A stretch of DNA of 64,000 nt from Dehalobacter sp. DCM. Lineage in GTDB: Bacteria > Bacillota > Desulfitobacteriia > Desulfitobacteriales > Syntrophobotulaceae. The stretch's first letter is position 1. Every line of letters begins with the position of its first letter. The DNA is taken from positions 1,116,001 through 1,180,000 of the forward strand of contig NZ_CP092282.1 in assembly GCF_024972775.1 (NCBI RefSeq), given 5' to 3'. A program made the position numbers and the translations under genes. The notes under the pieces were generated by a model. It worked only from the letters and a program-made list of their open reading frames with translations. It did not search any database and was not told where the DNA came from. Positions 26,489-34,408 of this stretch are shown here, in pieces.

Positions 26489-28435
26489 ATGAAGACTTTA
26501 GCGGACGCTTGTTGTGAAAAATGTCATCATACTGCTACCAATCCCTGTTCCGATTATGTTTCGTGCAGAACGCTGGGACCGCTCTGCCATGATGATATGG
26601 CCTGCAGACAAAAGAGAAAGCAGTTGATATCTGTCATTTTGGAACCGGACAAGAGCAATAAACAGATATTGGTCTGTAATGGGACAGGCTGTTATTCGTC
26701 CGGGTCACAGACATTGATCGATTTACTGAAAGAGGGATTGGCCGAAAGAAATATCACTGATGTCGATGTGCGGTCCACCGGTTGCCATGGTTTTTGTGAG
26801 CAGGGCCCCACAGTCATTATTGATCCTGGTAACACATTTTATACAAAAGTAAAATCGGAAGACATTCCGGAAATTATTGCTAAGGATATTGTTGGGGATG
26901 AAAAAATACAGAGACTCCTCTATCAGGATCCCACCTCGGGAGAGTATGCTGATAATTTTCAAACCGTTAACCTTTTCGCCAAGCAGCAGCGTGTTATCTT
27001 AGATAACTGCGGCAAGATCGATCCCGAGCAAATTAGCCATTATCTGGCCAAAGATGGTTATCAGGGATTGGAAAAGGCAGTTAAGAGGATGAGTCCAGAT
27101 GACGTTGTAGCCGAAGTAAAAAAATCTGGTTTAAGAGGCCGAGGTGGCGCAGGTTTTCCGACGGGCCTAAAATGGAGCTTATGCCGTCAATCTGAAGGCA
27201 ATAAAAAATATGTGATATGCAATGCTGACGAGGGTGATCCGGGTGCATTCATGGACCGGGGCGTTCTGGAAGGCGATCCGCATGCCGTGATTGAAGGGAT
27301 GCTTATTGGTGCCTATGCGATTGGCGCTGACGAAGGATACATTTATTGCCGTGCCGAATACCCGCTGGCCATTGACAGACTGAAAACAGCCATCGCCCAA
27401 GCGGAGAAAATCGGAATCTTGGGCAATAATATATTAAATTCTGGATTTAACTTTAAACTCCATATTAAAGAGGGTGCAGGCGCTTTTGTCTGCGGCGAGG
27501 AAACCGCGCTCATTGCTTCCATCGAGGGAAAACGCGGCATGCCTACCGTCAGACCACCTTATCCTGCTGTTAAAGGCCTTTGGGGCAAACCTACGAATAT
27601 CAATAACGTTGAAACATGGGCCAATGTGCCATACATTTTGCGTAATGGCGCCGATTGGTATACGCAGTTTGGCACTGAAAAGAGTAAAGGAACGAAAATA
27701 TTTGCCCTGACCGGGAAGGTCAACAATACCGGGTTAGTCGAAGTGCCTATGGGTATGACGCTTAGGGAGATCATCTTTGATATCGGCGGTGGGATTAAGG
27801 ATGGCAATACATTTAAAGCCGTACAGATTGGCGGTCCATCAGGAGGTTGTCTCCCGGAGGGAATGCTGGATCTTGAAGTGGATTATGATAACCTGACAGC
27901 AGCCGGGGCTATGGTGGGATCGGGTGGTATGGTCATTTTGGACAATACGACATGTATGGTTGATATTGCCCGCTTTTTCTTAAGCTTTACCCAGAAGGAA
28001 TCCTGCGGCAAATGTACACCTTGCCGAGAAGGAACGAAGCGGCTTCTGGAAATCTTAGTCCGGATCACCAAAGGTGATGGTAAGATTGAAGATCTGGAGA
28101 CGCTTGAACGGTTGGCGAAAGTTATTAAGCGCACATCACTTTGCGGTCTTGGACAAACAGCACCGAATCCACTTTTGGCTACATTAAAATACTTCCGCCA
28201 TGAGTATGAAGCGCATATCCTGGAAAAACGATGTCCCGCTCATGCTTGTACCGCGCTTATGGAATATACCATCGATAGTGAAAAATGCAAGCGGTGTGGC
28301 AAATGTGCAAAGGTCTGTCCTGTGGGATGTATTTCAGGTGACAAAAACACACCGTATGTCATTAATACTCAGCTCTGTATCAAATGCGGCGCCTGTAAGG
28401 AAAATTGCAAATTTGATGCCATCAGCCAATTATAA
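26489..28435 (+). CDS. NuoF/HndC-like NAD(P)H-binding flavin iron-sulfur subunit
   Basis: 648 residues. The order is a Cys-rich start (about 1-45), a thioredoxin-like 2Fe-2S domain ([10 protein letters not shown] and [12 protein letters not shown], about 55-130), the NADH/FMN domain with [14 protein letters not shown] near 215 and [19 protein letters not shown] near 330, the N3-type 4Fe-4S site [13 protein letters not shown] near 505, and two C-terminal ferredoxin clusters ([14 protein letters not shown] and [11 protein letters not shown]). This layout matches beta subunits of soluble bifurcating hydrogenases and formate dehydrogenases. Flavin-based bifurcation between NAD(P)H and ferredoxin is possible but is inferred from family. 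Confidence 0.9.
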   Translation: MKTLADACCEKCHHTATNPCSDYVSCRTLGPLCHDDMACRQKRKQLISVILEPDKSNKQILVCNGTGCYSSGSQTLIDLLKEGLAERNITDVDVRSTGCHGFCEQGPTVIIDPGNTFYTKVKSEDIPEIIAKDIVGDEKIQRLLYQDPTSGEYADNFQTVNLFAKQQRVILDNCGKIDPEQISHYLAKDGYQGLEKAVKRMSPDDVVAEVKKSGLRGRGGAGFPTGLKWSLCRQSEGNKKYVICNADEGDPGAFMDRGVLEGDPHAVIEGMLIGAYAIGADEGYIYCRAEYPLAIDRLKTAIAQAEKIGILGNNILNSGFNFKLHIKEGAGAFVCGEETALIASIEGKRGMPTVRPPYPAVKGLWGKPTNINNVETWANVPYILRNGADWYTQFGTEKSKGTKIFALTGKVNNTGLVEVPMGMTLREIIFDIGGGIKDGNTFKAVQIGGPSGGCLPEGMLDLEVDYDNLTAAGAMVGSGGMVILDNTTCMVDIARFFLSFTQKESCGKCTPCREGTKRLLEILVRITKGDGKIEDLETLERLAKVIKRTSLCGLGQTAPNPLLATLKYFRHEYEAHILEKRCPAHACTALMEYTIDSEKCKRCGKCAKVCPVGCISGDKNTPYVINTQLCIKCGACKENCKFDAISQL

Positions 28436-28461
28436 ATAATTCTGTGAAAGGGAGTGAGAGT

Positions 28462-31137
28462 GTGGACAAGGTTCAACTCCAAATCGACGGGAAAATGGTG
28501 TCTGTATCGGCTAAATCAACGATTCTGGAAGCAGCCAGAAAAAACGGTATTTCTATTCCGACCCTGTGCCATGCGCCGGAATTGACCAATTGGGGAGCCT
28601 GCAGACTTTGTATGGTTGAAGTCGAAGGTATGCGCAATTTGGCAACAGCATGTACTATGGAAGTTTCACCGGGAATGGTTGTCAGGACAGCGACGCCGGA
28701 AATCATAGAAGCGCGAAAAACCATTTTAGAACTGATCTTGGCCAATCATGATATTGATTGCCTTACCTGTGAAAAAATGGGTGATTGTGATTTGTCACGT
28801 TATGCCTATGAATATCAAATCAAAGGTGATGTATTCCATGGTGAAAAACGCCAGACCGATGTGGAGGACAGCAATGCGTTTATTCTCCGGGATATGAATA
28901 AATGTATTCTTTGCGGCAAGTGTGTCAGAGCCTGTGCTGAAATCCAAGTCAATAATGTGTTAGACTACTCCAAGCGCGGGTTTGAGACTCAGGTCGGGCC
29001 AGCCTTCAATCTGCCATATGGCGAATCGGAATGTGTATTCTGTGGTTCTTGCCTGGCGGTTTGTCCGGTTGGTGCACTAACGGAAAAAGCCATGGTCGGC
29101 AAAGGACGGCCCTGGGAAATTAAAAAAGTTCGGACAACGTGCCCTTACTGCGGGACAGGGTGTAATTTTGATCTCAATGTCAAGGAAGGAAAAGTGGTCG
29201 GGGTCACGGCAAGCCCAGATGCGCCTGTTAATGGTAAAGCATTATGTGTTAAAGGCCGCTTCGGTTATGATACGATCCACAGCCCGAACCGCCTGACGAC
29301 CCCGTTGATCCGTAAAGATGGTGAGCTTGTAGAAGCTGAATGGGATGAAGCGCTTGATTTGATTGCCGAGAAATTTTCTGCAATCAAGGCAGAGTCTGGC
29401 CCCGATTCGATAGGTGCTTTAAGTTCGGCACGCTGTATCAATGAAGATAATTATGCCATGCAAAAATTTATGCGCGCGGTGATCGGAACCAATAACATAG
29501 ATCACTGCGCCCGTACCTGACACGCTCCCTCCGTGGCCGGTCTGGCCACTTCATTCGGCTCGGGAGCAATGACGAACTCCATTGGCGAAATACCCCGTTC
29601 CAAGGTGATTTTTGTTATCGGATCCAACACCACAGAAGCACACCCGGTTATCGGCAGCAAAATCAAACAGGCTGTCCGTAACGGCTGTCGGCTGATTGTG
29701 GCCGATCCCAGGGGGATCGAACTTACAGGACATGCCGAAGTTTGGATGCGTCTGCGGCCGGGCACGGATATTACTCTCATTAATGGTCTGATGCATATTA
29801 TCTTGAGTAAAGGCTGGGAAGACAGAACCTTTATCGAAAAACGTACGGAAGGCTTTGAGAAACTTGAGACGATTTTACCCAAATATACCCCGGAATACGT
29901 CAGTAAAGTAACCGGTGTTTCTGTGGAAAAACTCTTTGAAGCTGCCGAAATCTATGCGACAGCTGAAAGTGCGCAGATATTCTATACACTGGGGATCACA
30001 GAGCATACAACCGGAACAGATAATGTTATGTCACTTGCTAATTTAGCAATGATAACAGGGAATTTGGGTAAAGAGAATTCCGGCGTGAATCCGCTGCGCG
30101 GGCAGAACAATGTCCAAGGGGCTTGCGATATGGGTGCTCTACCTAATTTCTACCCCGGTTATCAAAAAGTAGAAGACGAAAAAGTCCGTGAGAAATTTGA
30201 AAAGGCTTGGAATGTATCCTTAAATCCGAATAAGGGTTATATGATTCCGGATATGTTTGCGGCCTCTTTATCCGGTAAATTAAAAGCGCTGTATGTCATG
30301 GGTGAAGATCCTGTATCTACAGATGCGGATGCCAACCATGTGCGCAAAGGACTGCAGGCGCTGGATTTCCTTGTTGTCCAAGATATTTTCCTGACAGAAA
30401 CAGCCAAACTCGCCGATGTCGTGCTCCCCGGTGTTAGTTATGCCGAAAAGACCGGGACGTTTACCAATACGGAGCGTCGCGTCCAGATGGTCAATAAGGC
30501 AGTTGAACCTGTTCAAGGAGCAAAACCGGACTGGCAGATCATATGTGCTATTGCCAGCCGGATGGGCGTTGATTTCGGCTACCGCACGACGACGGATATC
30601 ATAAATGAGATAGCTTCCCTGACCCCACAGTATACAGGAATCTCCCATGACCGACTGGGAACACACGGGCTGCAGTGGCCGGTCACCTGCGATAGCCATC
30701 CCGGAACGCCGATTCTGCATATCGATGGTTGTACTCGGGGCAAGGGTTTGTTTATGCCAATTGATGCACGGATATCGGATGAACTGCCGGACAAGGAATA
30801 CCCATTCCTCTTAAGTACTGGCCGTAAACTCAGCCATTATAACATTTCCACAAGGTATTCCAGCGTACTGAGCGCTTATTCATCGGAGGAAATGGCCGAA
30901 GTTAATCCTGAGGATGCCAAATTACTGGAAATTCGCGACGGAGACAGAATTACCGTCACATCCCGACGGGGTGAAGTTCAGACACGCGTCAAACTCACGG
31001 AAAAGGTACCGCCGGGTATGGTCTTCATGACGTTCCACTACGTGGATTCACCAGTCAATGTTCTGACCAACGGTGCCTGCGACAAGGTATCCGGCACCTA
31101 TGAATATAAGGTGTGTGCTGTTAAGATTTCGAAGTAA
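28462..31137 (+). CDS. fdhA: Selenocysteine-containing formate dehydrogenase catalytic subunit FdhA
   Basis: 891 residues if the in-frame TGA at 29518-29520 is read as selenocysteine (codon 353, context DHCART-Sec-HAPSVAG). The stretches on each side are in the same frame and together give the Moorella FdhA length. Starting at GTG 28462 (AAAGGGAG upstream), the order is a 2Fe-2S ferredoxin domain (CRLCMVEVEG), a His/Cys cluster region (CLTCEKMGDCDL), two 4Fe-4S sites (CILCGKCVRAC, CVFCGSCLAVCPVG), the bisMGD 4Fe-4S site CPYCGTGCNF and the Mo/W domain with a C-terminal molybdopterin-binding region. No Tat signal is seen, so the enzyme is cytoplasmic. It interconverts formate and CO2 and partners the two upstream genes. 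Confidence 0.95.
29518..29557 (+). promoter_or_regulatory. Selenocysteine UGA codon with bacterial SECIS hairpin
   Basis: Twelve bases after TGA, GTGGCC (29533-29538) pairs with GGCCAC (29544-29549) around the loop GGTCT. An apical GGUCU loop at this distance matches the E. coli fdhF-type SECIS recognised by SelB. Confidence 0.88.
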
Positions 31138-31175
31138 ACCGCAAAAAGAATACGTTTTGGTTAAACAAAAGTAAT

Positions 31176-31213
31176 AAAAGTCTTCCTTTGATAAAATGAA
31201 AGGAAGACTTTTT
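31176..31213 (+). terminator. Intrinsic terminator of the formate dehydrogenase operon
   Basis: AAAAGTCTTCCTTT pairs with AAAGGAAGACTTTT across a 9-base loop and ends in a T run. Confidence 0.88.
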
Positions 31214-31239
31214 CCTTTTACCTTCTGTAAAGAGACGGT

Positions 31240-31273
31240 ATCCCAGATTCGTCACTGGTGACGAATCTGGGAT
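31240..31273. terminator. Second hairpin, perfect 16-bp inverted repeat
   Basis: ATCCCAGATTCGTCAC-TG-GTGACGAATCTGGGAT (two arms 31240-31255 and 31258-31273), followed by CTTTTCTTTT. A loop of two bases means four or so must open. It runs directly into the family-B repeat. It could be a backup terminator or part of a small element. Confidence 0.6.
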
Positions 31274-31281
31274 CTTTTCTT

Positions 31282-31330
31282 TTCATGGATGAATTCATGC
31301 TGCGGTGCCATGGATGGCAAGGAGCGGCGA
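31282..31330 (+). repeat. Dispersed repeat family B, copy 3
   Basis: TTCATGGATGAATTCATGCT, then GCGGTGCCATGGATGGCAAG and GAGCGGCGA; close to the copies at 6300 and 6344. Confidence 0.65.
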
Positions 31331-31451
31331 TTGACAACGATACGCTGGCATCTCTTCTTTAAAAGAACTGTCACTCCTTGTCCTAACGAAACATATAGTG
31401 TTACAGGATGGTAAGAAGACCGAATAATGTAACAGTAAAGGGGTATCTCCA

Positions 31452-32285
31452 TTGAAGGCATTAGGATTTGTTGACTACGAAAATATCTGGCAAGGCCTTC
31501 ACGAAAATGGTTACAGGCTTCAGCCGGAAGAATTTATCCAGCTATTGGAGGATTATGCCGCTCGTATTGGGGTCGAACTTATAGCTGTTTATCTCTATGC
31601 AAATTTTGATAAAGAAGAATTTTGGCGGACTCAAACCGCTTTCGAGAAAAATAATATTTTTACACGTCATGTTTATGGCAAAAATAACTATGTCAACACG
31701 GATATTCGGGCAAATGCGGCCGATACTGAGCTCATGCTCGAAGTGCAGGAGATATTAGTAACACGCCCAGAAGCAGCAGATATTTTTCTTTTATTTACCA
31801 GTGACGGGGACTTTTTGCCGATTATCCGCAGAATTCGCGCCTGGGGAAAAGAAGTAAGAATTATTGGTGTCAAGGACAAGATTAATCATCGGCTGTATCC
31901 GTATTGTGAAGGGCTGGATGTTTTTTATACATTTCTAAATAAGGAATATACAAAATATAATCCAGGTGATGATTTCGTCGAAGGAGTAAAAATTATTGCT
32001 CAAATGCAAATGCGGCTCCCTTACCTCGCTTCGACACGTGCACGTTCCTATCTGGTTACAAAACTGGGAAGGTCAACCTCGGAGATTAAAGAGTTCATTC
32101 ACTTTTTGCTGGCTCAAGATGGTTTAATTGAAAAGGAATTCCAGGACCCTCACCTCGTTATCAAGAAGACGAAAATATACCAGCTAAATTTAGCTAATCC
32201 CCAAATTGCACAAATCTTGGACGACCAAACAATGGAACAGCTCACTTTGCGCTATGCTCGGCTAGCTTCTGAAATGGCAGAGTAG
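31452..32285 (+). CDS. NYN-domain (PIN-like) protein with C-terminal winged-helix region
   Basis: 277 residues from TTG 31452 (AAAGGGG upstream). The N-terminal 150 residues fit the NYN/LabA fold: FVDYENIWQGL with acidic residues, DTELMLEVQEI near 95 and FTSDGDFLPIIRRI near 117 supply the expected acidic metal-binding residues of a PIN-like nuclease. The remaining part, with LGRSTSEIKEFIHFLLAQDGLIEKE, looks like an OST-HTH/LOTUS-type or winged-helix RNA-binding region. A role in RNA processing is likely from family; the target is unknown. It stands alone after two terminators. Confidence 0.8.
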   Translation: MKALGFVDYENIWQGLHENGYRLQPEEFIQLLEDYAARIGVELIAVYLYANFDKEEFWRTQTAFEKNNIFTRHVYGKNNYVNTDIRANAADTELMLEVQEILVTRPEAADIFLLFTSDGDFLPIIRRIRAWGKEVRIIGVKDKINHRLYPYCEGLDVFYTFLNKEYTKYNPGDDFVEGVKIIAQMQMRLPYLASTRARSYLVTKLGRSTSEIKEFIHFLLAQDGLIEKEFQDPHLVIKKTKIYQLNLANPQIAQILDDQTMEQLTLRYARLASEMAE

Positions 32286-32372
32286 ATATTCTCAATTGAC
32301 AAAATGAAAGGCCTGACATATATTTTATATAGAAATAATTTGAATCTCAAAATAAGCAAAAAGCGGTGGATT

Positions 32373-32828
32373 ATGAATAATATTTATGGAACACTAAATG
32401 AACTGTTAGTAAAATTATTCAACAATATTTTGCATATTGAAGAGCTGGCACTCAAAGCGGGTGAGTTCAATGATTTAACAATCAATGAGATCCATGTTAT
32501 CGAGGCTATTGGTTTAGATCGGCGTAATATGTCTTCCGTAGCCAAAGATCTGGATATTACAATTGGAACATTGACCATTTCGATTAATAACCTTTATAAT
32601 AAAGGCTATGTTAACCGGACCCGTGGTAATGAGGACAGAAGAATTGTGTTTATATCACTTACGGATAAGGGACAGCGAGTTTACAGTCATCACGCTGCTT
32701 TTCACGAAGAAATGATCAAGACAACGATATCCAAACTAAACGAAGAAGAAATGGCGGTCCTGGTTTCTGCATTAGGTAATATCAACATCTATTTCAAGGA
32801 AAAATATAATACGAATAAAAAGGGCTAA
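32373..32828 (+). CDS. MarR-family transcriptional regulator
   Basis: 151 residues from ATG 32373, which has GGTGGA upstream; the frame is open further upstream to 32304 without a better site. The winged helix covers about 30-105, with TINEIHVIEAIG, SVAKDLDITIGTLTISINNL as recognition region and the wing TRGNEDRRIVFISLTDKG. It precedes a DegV gene on the same strand; both may concern fatty acids, because FabT-type MarR proteins and FakB-type DegV proteins act there. That link is inference. Confidence 0.88.
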   Translation: MNNIYGTLNELLVKLFNNILHIEELALKAGEFNDLTINEIHVIEAIGLDRRNMSSVAKDLDITIGTLTISINNLYNKGYVNRTRGNEDRRIVFISLTDKGQRVYSHHAAFHEEMIKTTISKLNEEEMAVLVSALGNINIYFKEKYNTNKKG

Positions 32829-32900
32829 TATGGATATACCGGATGTGGTTTTGTATAAATAATTATGGAAAGCACTGTAAGACAGTATGAGGTGGGTAAA

Positions 32901-33740
32901 TTGGCAGTTAAGATTATTACGGACAGCACAAGTGATATACCTAAGCACGTAGCTGATCACTATGGAATTTCAATCGTACCTCTTAAAGTGCTTTTTGGTG
33001 ATCAAGAATATCGCGATGGAATTGACTTAACCAATGAGGAGTTCTATATAAAACTTTCGCAGCATAGGGAGCTGCCAAAGACGGCTCAGGTTAATCCGGG
33101 CGAGTTTGTGGAAGCATTCAGCAAGTATCTCAATAACGGCGATGCAGTTATCGGTATCTTTATTTCCTCCCAATTAAGCGGAACGTATAATTCCGCGGTG
33201 ATGGCCAAGGAGATATTAAATAATGACAAATTGTATATCATCGATTCAAAGAGTGCCACCTTCGGACTTGGGCACTTAGTTATCGAAGCGGCAGAAATGG
33301 CTTTTCAAGGGATAGAGGCTGAAGATATTTTTAAGCAAATAGAAGTACTTAAAAATCAGATTGCTTTTTATGGTGTTATTGACACGTTGGAATATTTGAA
33401 AAAGGGCGGGAGACTATCAGCTACGAGTGCTATCGCCGGAAGCATCCTCGGGATCAAACCTATCATATCCCTTATTAACGGGGCAGTTGCCGTTATAGGA
33501 AAAGCGCGAGGCAGGAAGAGAGCTTTTCTTTGGATGTTAGACCATCTTAAACAAAACCAAGTGGATTTAACGGACAAACGGGTTTGTATCGCACATGCTG
33601 CATCGCCAGAAAGTTTGGAAGAGTTAAAACAACTGATACGAGATAACTTTAAAACTAAGGAAATCATTGATTTTTCGCTGGGACCGGTTATTGGGACGCA
33701 TACAGGTCCCGGCTGTATTGGTTTTTGTTGCTTTACATAA
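32901..33740 (+). CDS. DegV-family fatty-acid-binding protein (FakB-like)
   Basis: 279 residues from TTG 32901, favoured over ATG 32865 because GAGGTGGG lies just before it and the protein then begins at the family start VKIITDSTSDIP. Other marks are FISSQLSGTYNSA near 93, the DSKSATFGLG segment near 117 and GPVIGTHTGPGCIGFC at the end. DegV proteins hold a fatty acid and present it to the kinase FakA in Firmicutes. No fakA is in this window. Confidence 0.9.
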   Translation: MAVKIITDSTSDIPKHVADHYGISIVPLKVLFGDQEYRDGIDLTNEEFYIKLSQHRELPKTAQVNPGEFVEAFSKYLNNGDAVIGIFISSQLSGTYNSAVMAKEILNNDKLYIIDSKSATFGLGHLVIEAAEMAFQGIEAEDIFKQIEVLKNQIAFYGVIDTLEYLKKGGRLSATSAIAGSILGIKPIISLINGAVAVIGKARGRKRAFLWMLDHLKQNQVDLTDKRVCIAHAASPESLEELKQLIRDNFKTKEIIDFSLGPVIGTHTGPGCIGFCCFT

Positions 33741-33774
33741 GATTTTAAATAAGATAGGGAAAGATATTAGCGCA

Positions 33775-33802
33775 GGCGAGGATGCAGACCTCGTCTTTTT
33801 TT
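33775..33802 (+). terminator. Intrinsic terminator after degV
   Basis: GGCGAGG-ATGCAGA-CCTCGTC followed by TTTTTTT. Confidence 0.8.
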
Positions 33803-33855
33803 GTATTGCTTTCCAGTAACACAGAAAAGAAATATCGCATGGTTAGGAGAGAAGG

Positions 33856-33892
33856 TTGACAAATATATCTATATATCTTAATATTTAAATAT
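33856..33892 (+). promoter_or_regulatory. Promoter and probable operator of the ArsR gene
   Basis: TTGACA (33856-33861), 17 bp, TAATAT (33879-33884). The perfect palindrome ATATTTAAATAT (33881-33892) overlaps the -10 box, a plausible self-repression site for the ArsR protein encoded 27 bp downstream. Confidence 0.65.
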
Positions 33893-33918
33893 AGTGATTT
33901 AGTTAATGAGGTGGTTCT

Positions 33919-34212
33919 ATGCAGTCTTATAATGACGATCCGGAGTATTATGAAGAAAAGGCGGAAATACTAAAAGTGCTTTCACACCCTGTTCGATTAT
34001 GTATCGTCAAAGGGCTGATTGAAAATGGCGAAACAAATGTGATGAATATGCAGAATTGTCTTAAGGTTCCGCAGTCGACAATTTCCCAGCATCTTTCGGC
34101 GCTCCGGTCTAAAGACATCATCAAAGGGAGACGCCAGGGCTTGGAGGTATATTATTCAGTTCAGAGTCTGCTGGCTAAGGATCTGGTCAACGTGCTCTTT
34201 GACAATACCTGA
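33919..34212 (+). CDS. ArsR/SmtB-family transcriptional repressor
   Basis: 97 residues, a single winged helix: ILKVLSHPVRLCIVKGL, the recognition helix in VPQSTISQHLSALRSKDII and the wing RRQGLEVYYSV. It has two cysteines, C28 and C47. Their positions do not match the metal ligands of SmtB or ArsR, but a cysteine-pair sulfur or redox sensor is possible. The next gene encodes a persulfide/CoA-disulfide handling protein, so a sulfur-responsive pair similar in logic to BigR/SqrR systems is inferred. Confidence 0.88.
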   Translation: MQSYNDDPEYYEEKAEILKVLSHPVRLCIVKGLIENGETNVMNMQNCLKVPQSTISQHLSALRSKDIIKGRRQGLEVYYSVQSLLAKDLVNVLFDNT

Positions 34213-34408
34213 TTATTATTTGATATCGAGTACGTGACGTGCAATAAAGATAAAATAATTGGTAAAAATGATAAACGGTTGGTTACCAATTGAGGTTTCT
34301 TCCTTATGATAACTATACTATCGTCTGTGAAATGTGTCACACCTTGTCGTTTGTGTATATATTGCTATTTATCAAGCATATTCAATAACCTTACAGGAGG
34401 CAAAATGT

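Noticed and set aside
28462-31137. Frameshift or nonsense-split formate dehydrogenase pseudogene
   Set aside because: Both parts are in one frame, the UGA is at the catalytic Sec position and a SECIS-like hairpin follows at the right distance.
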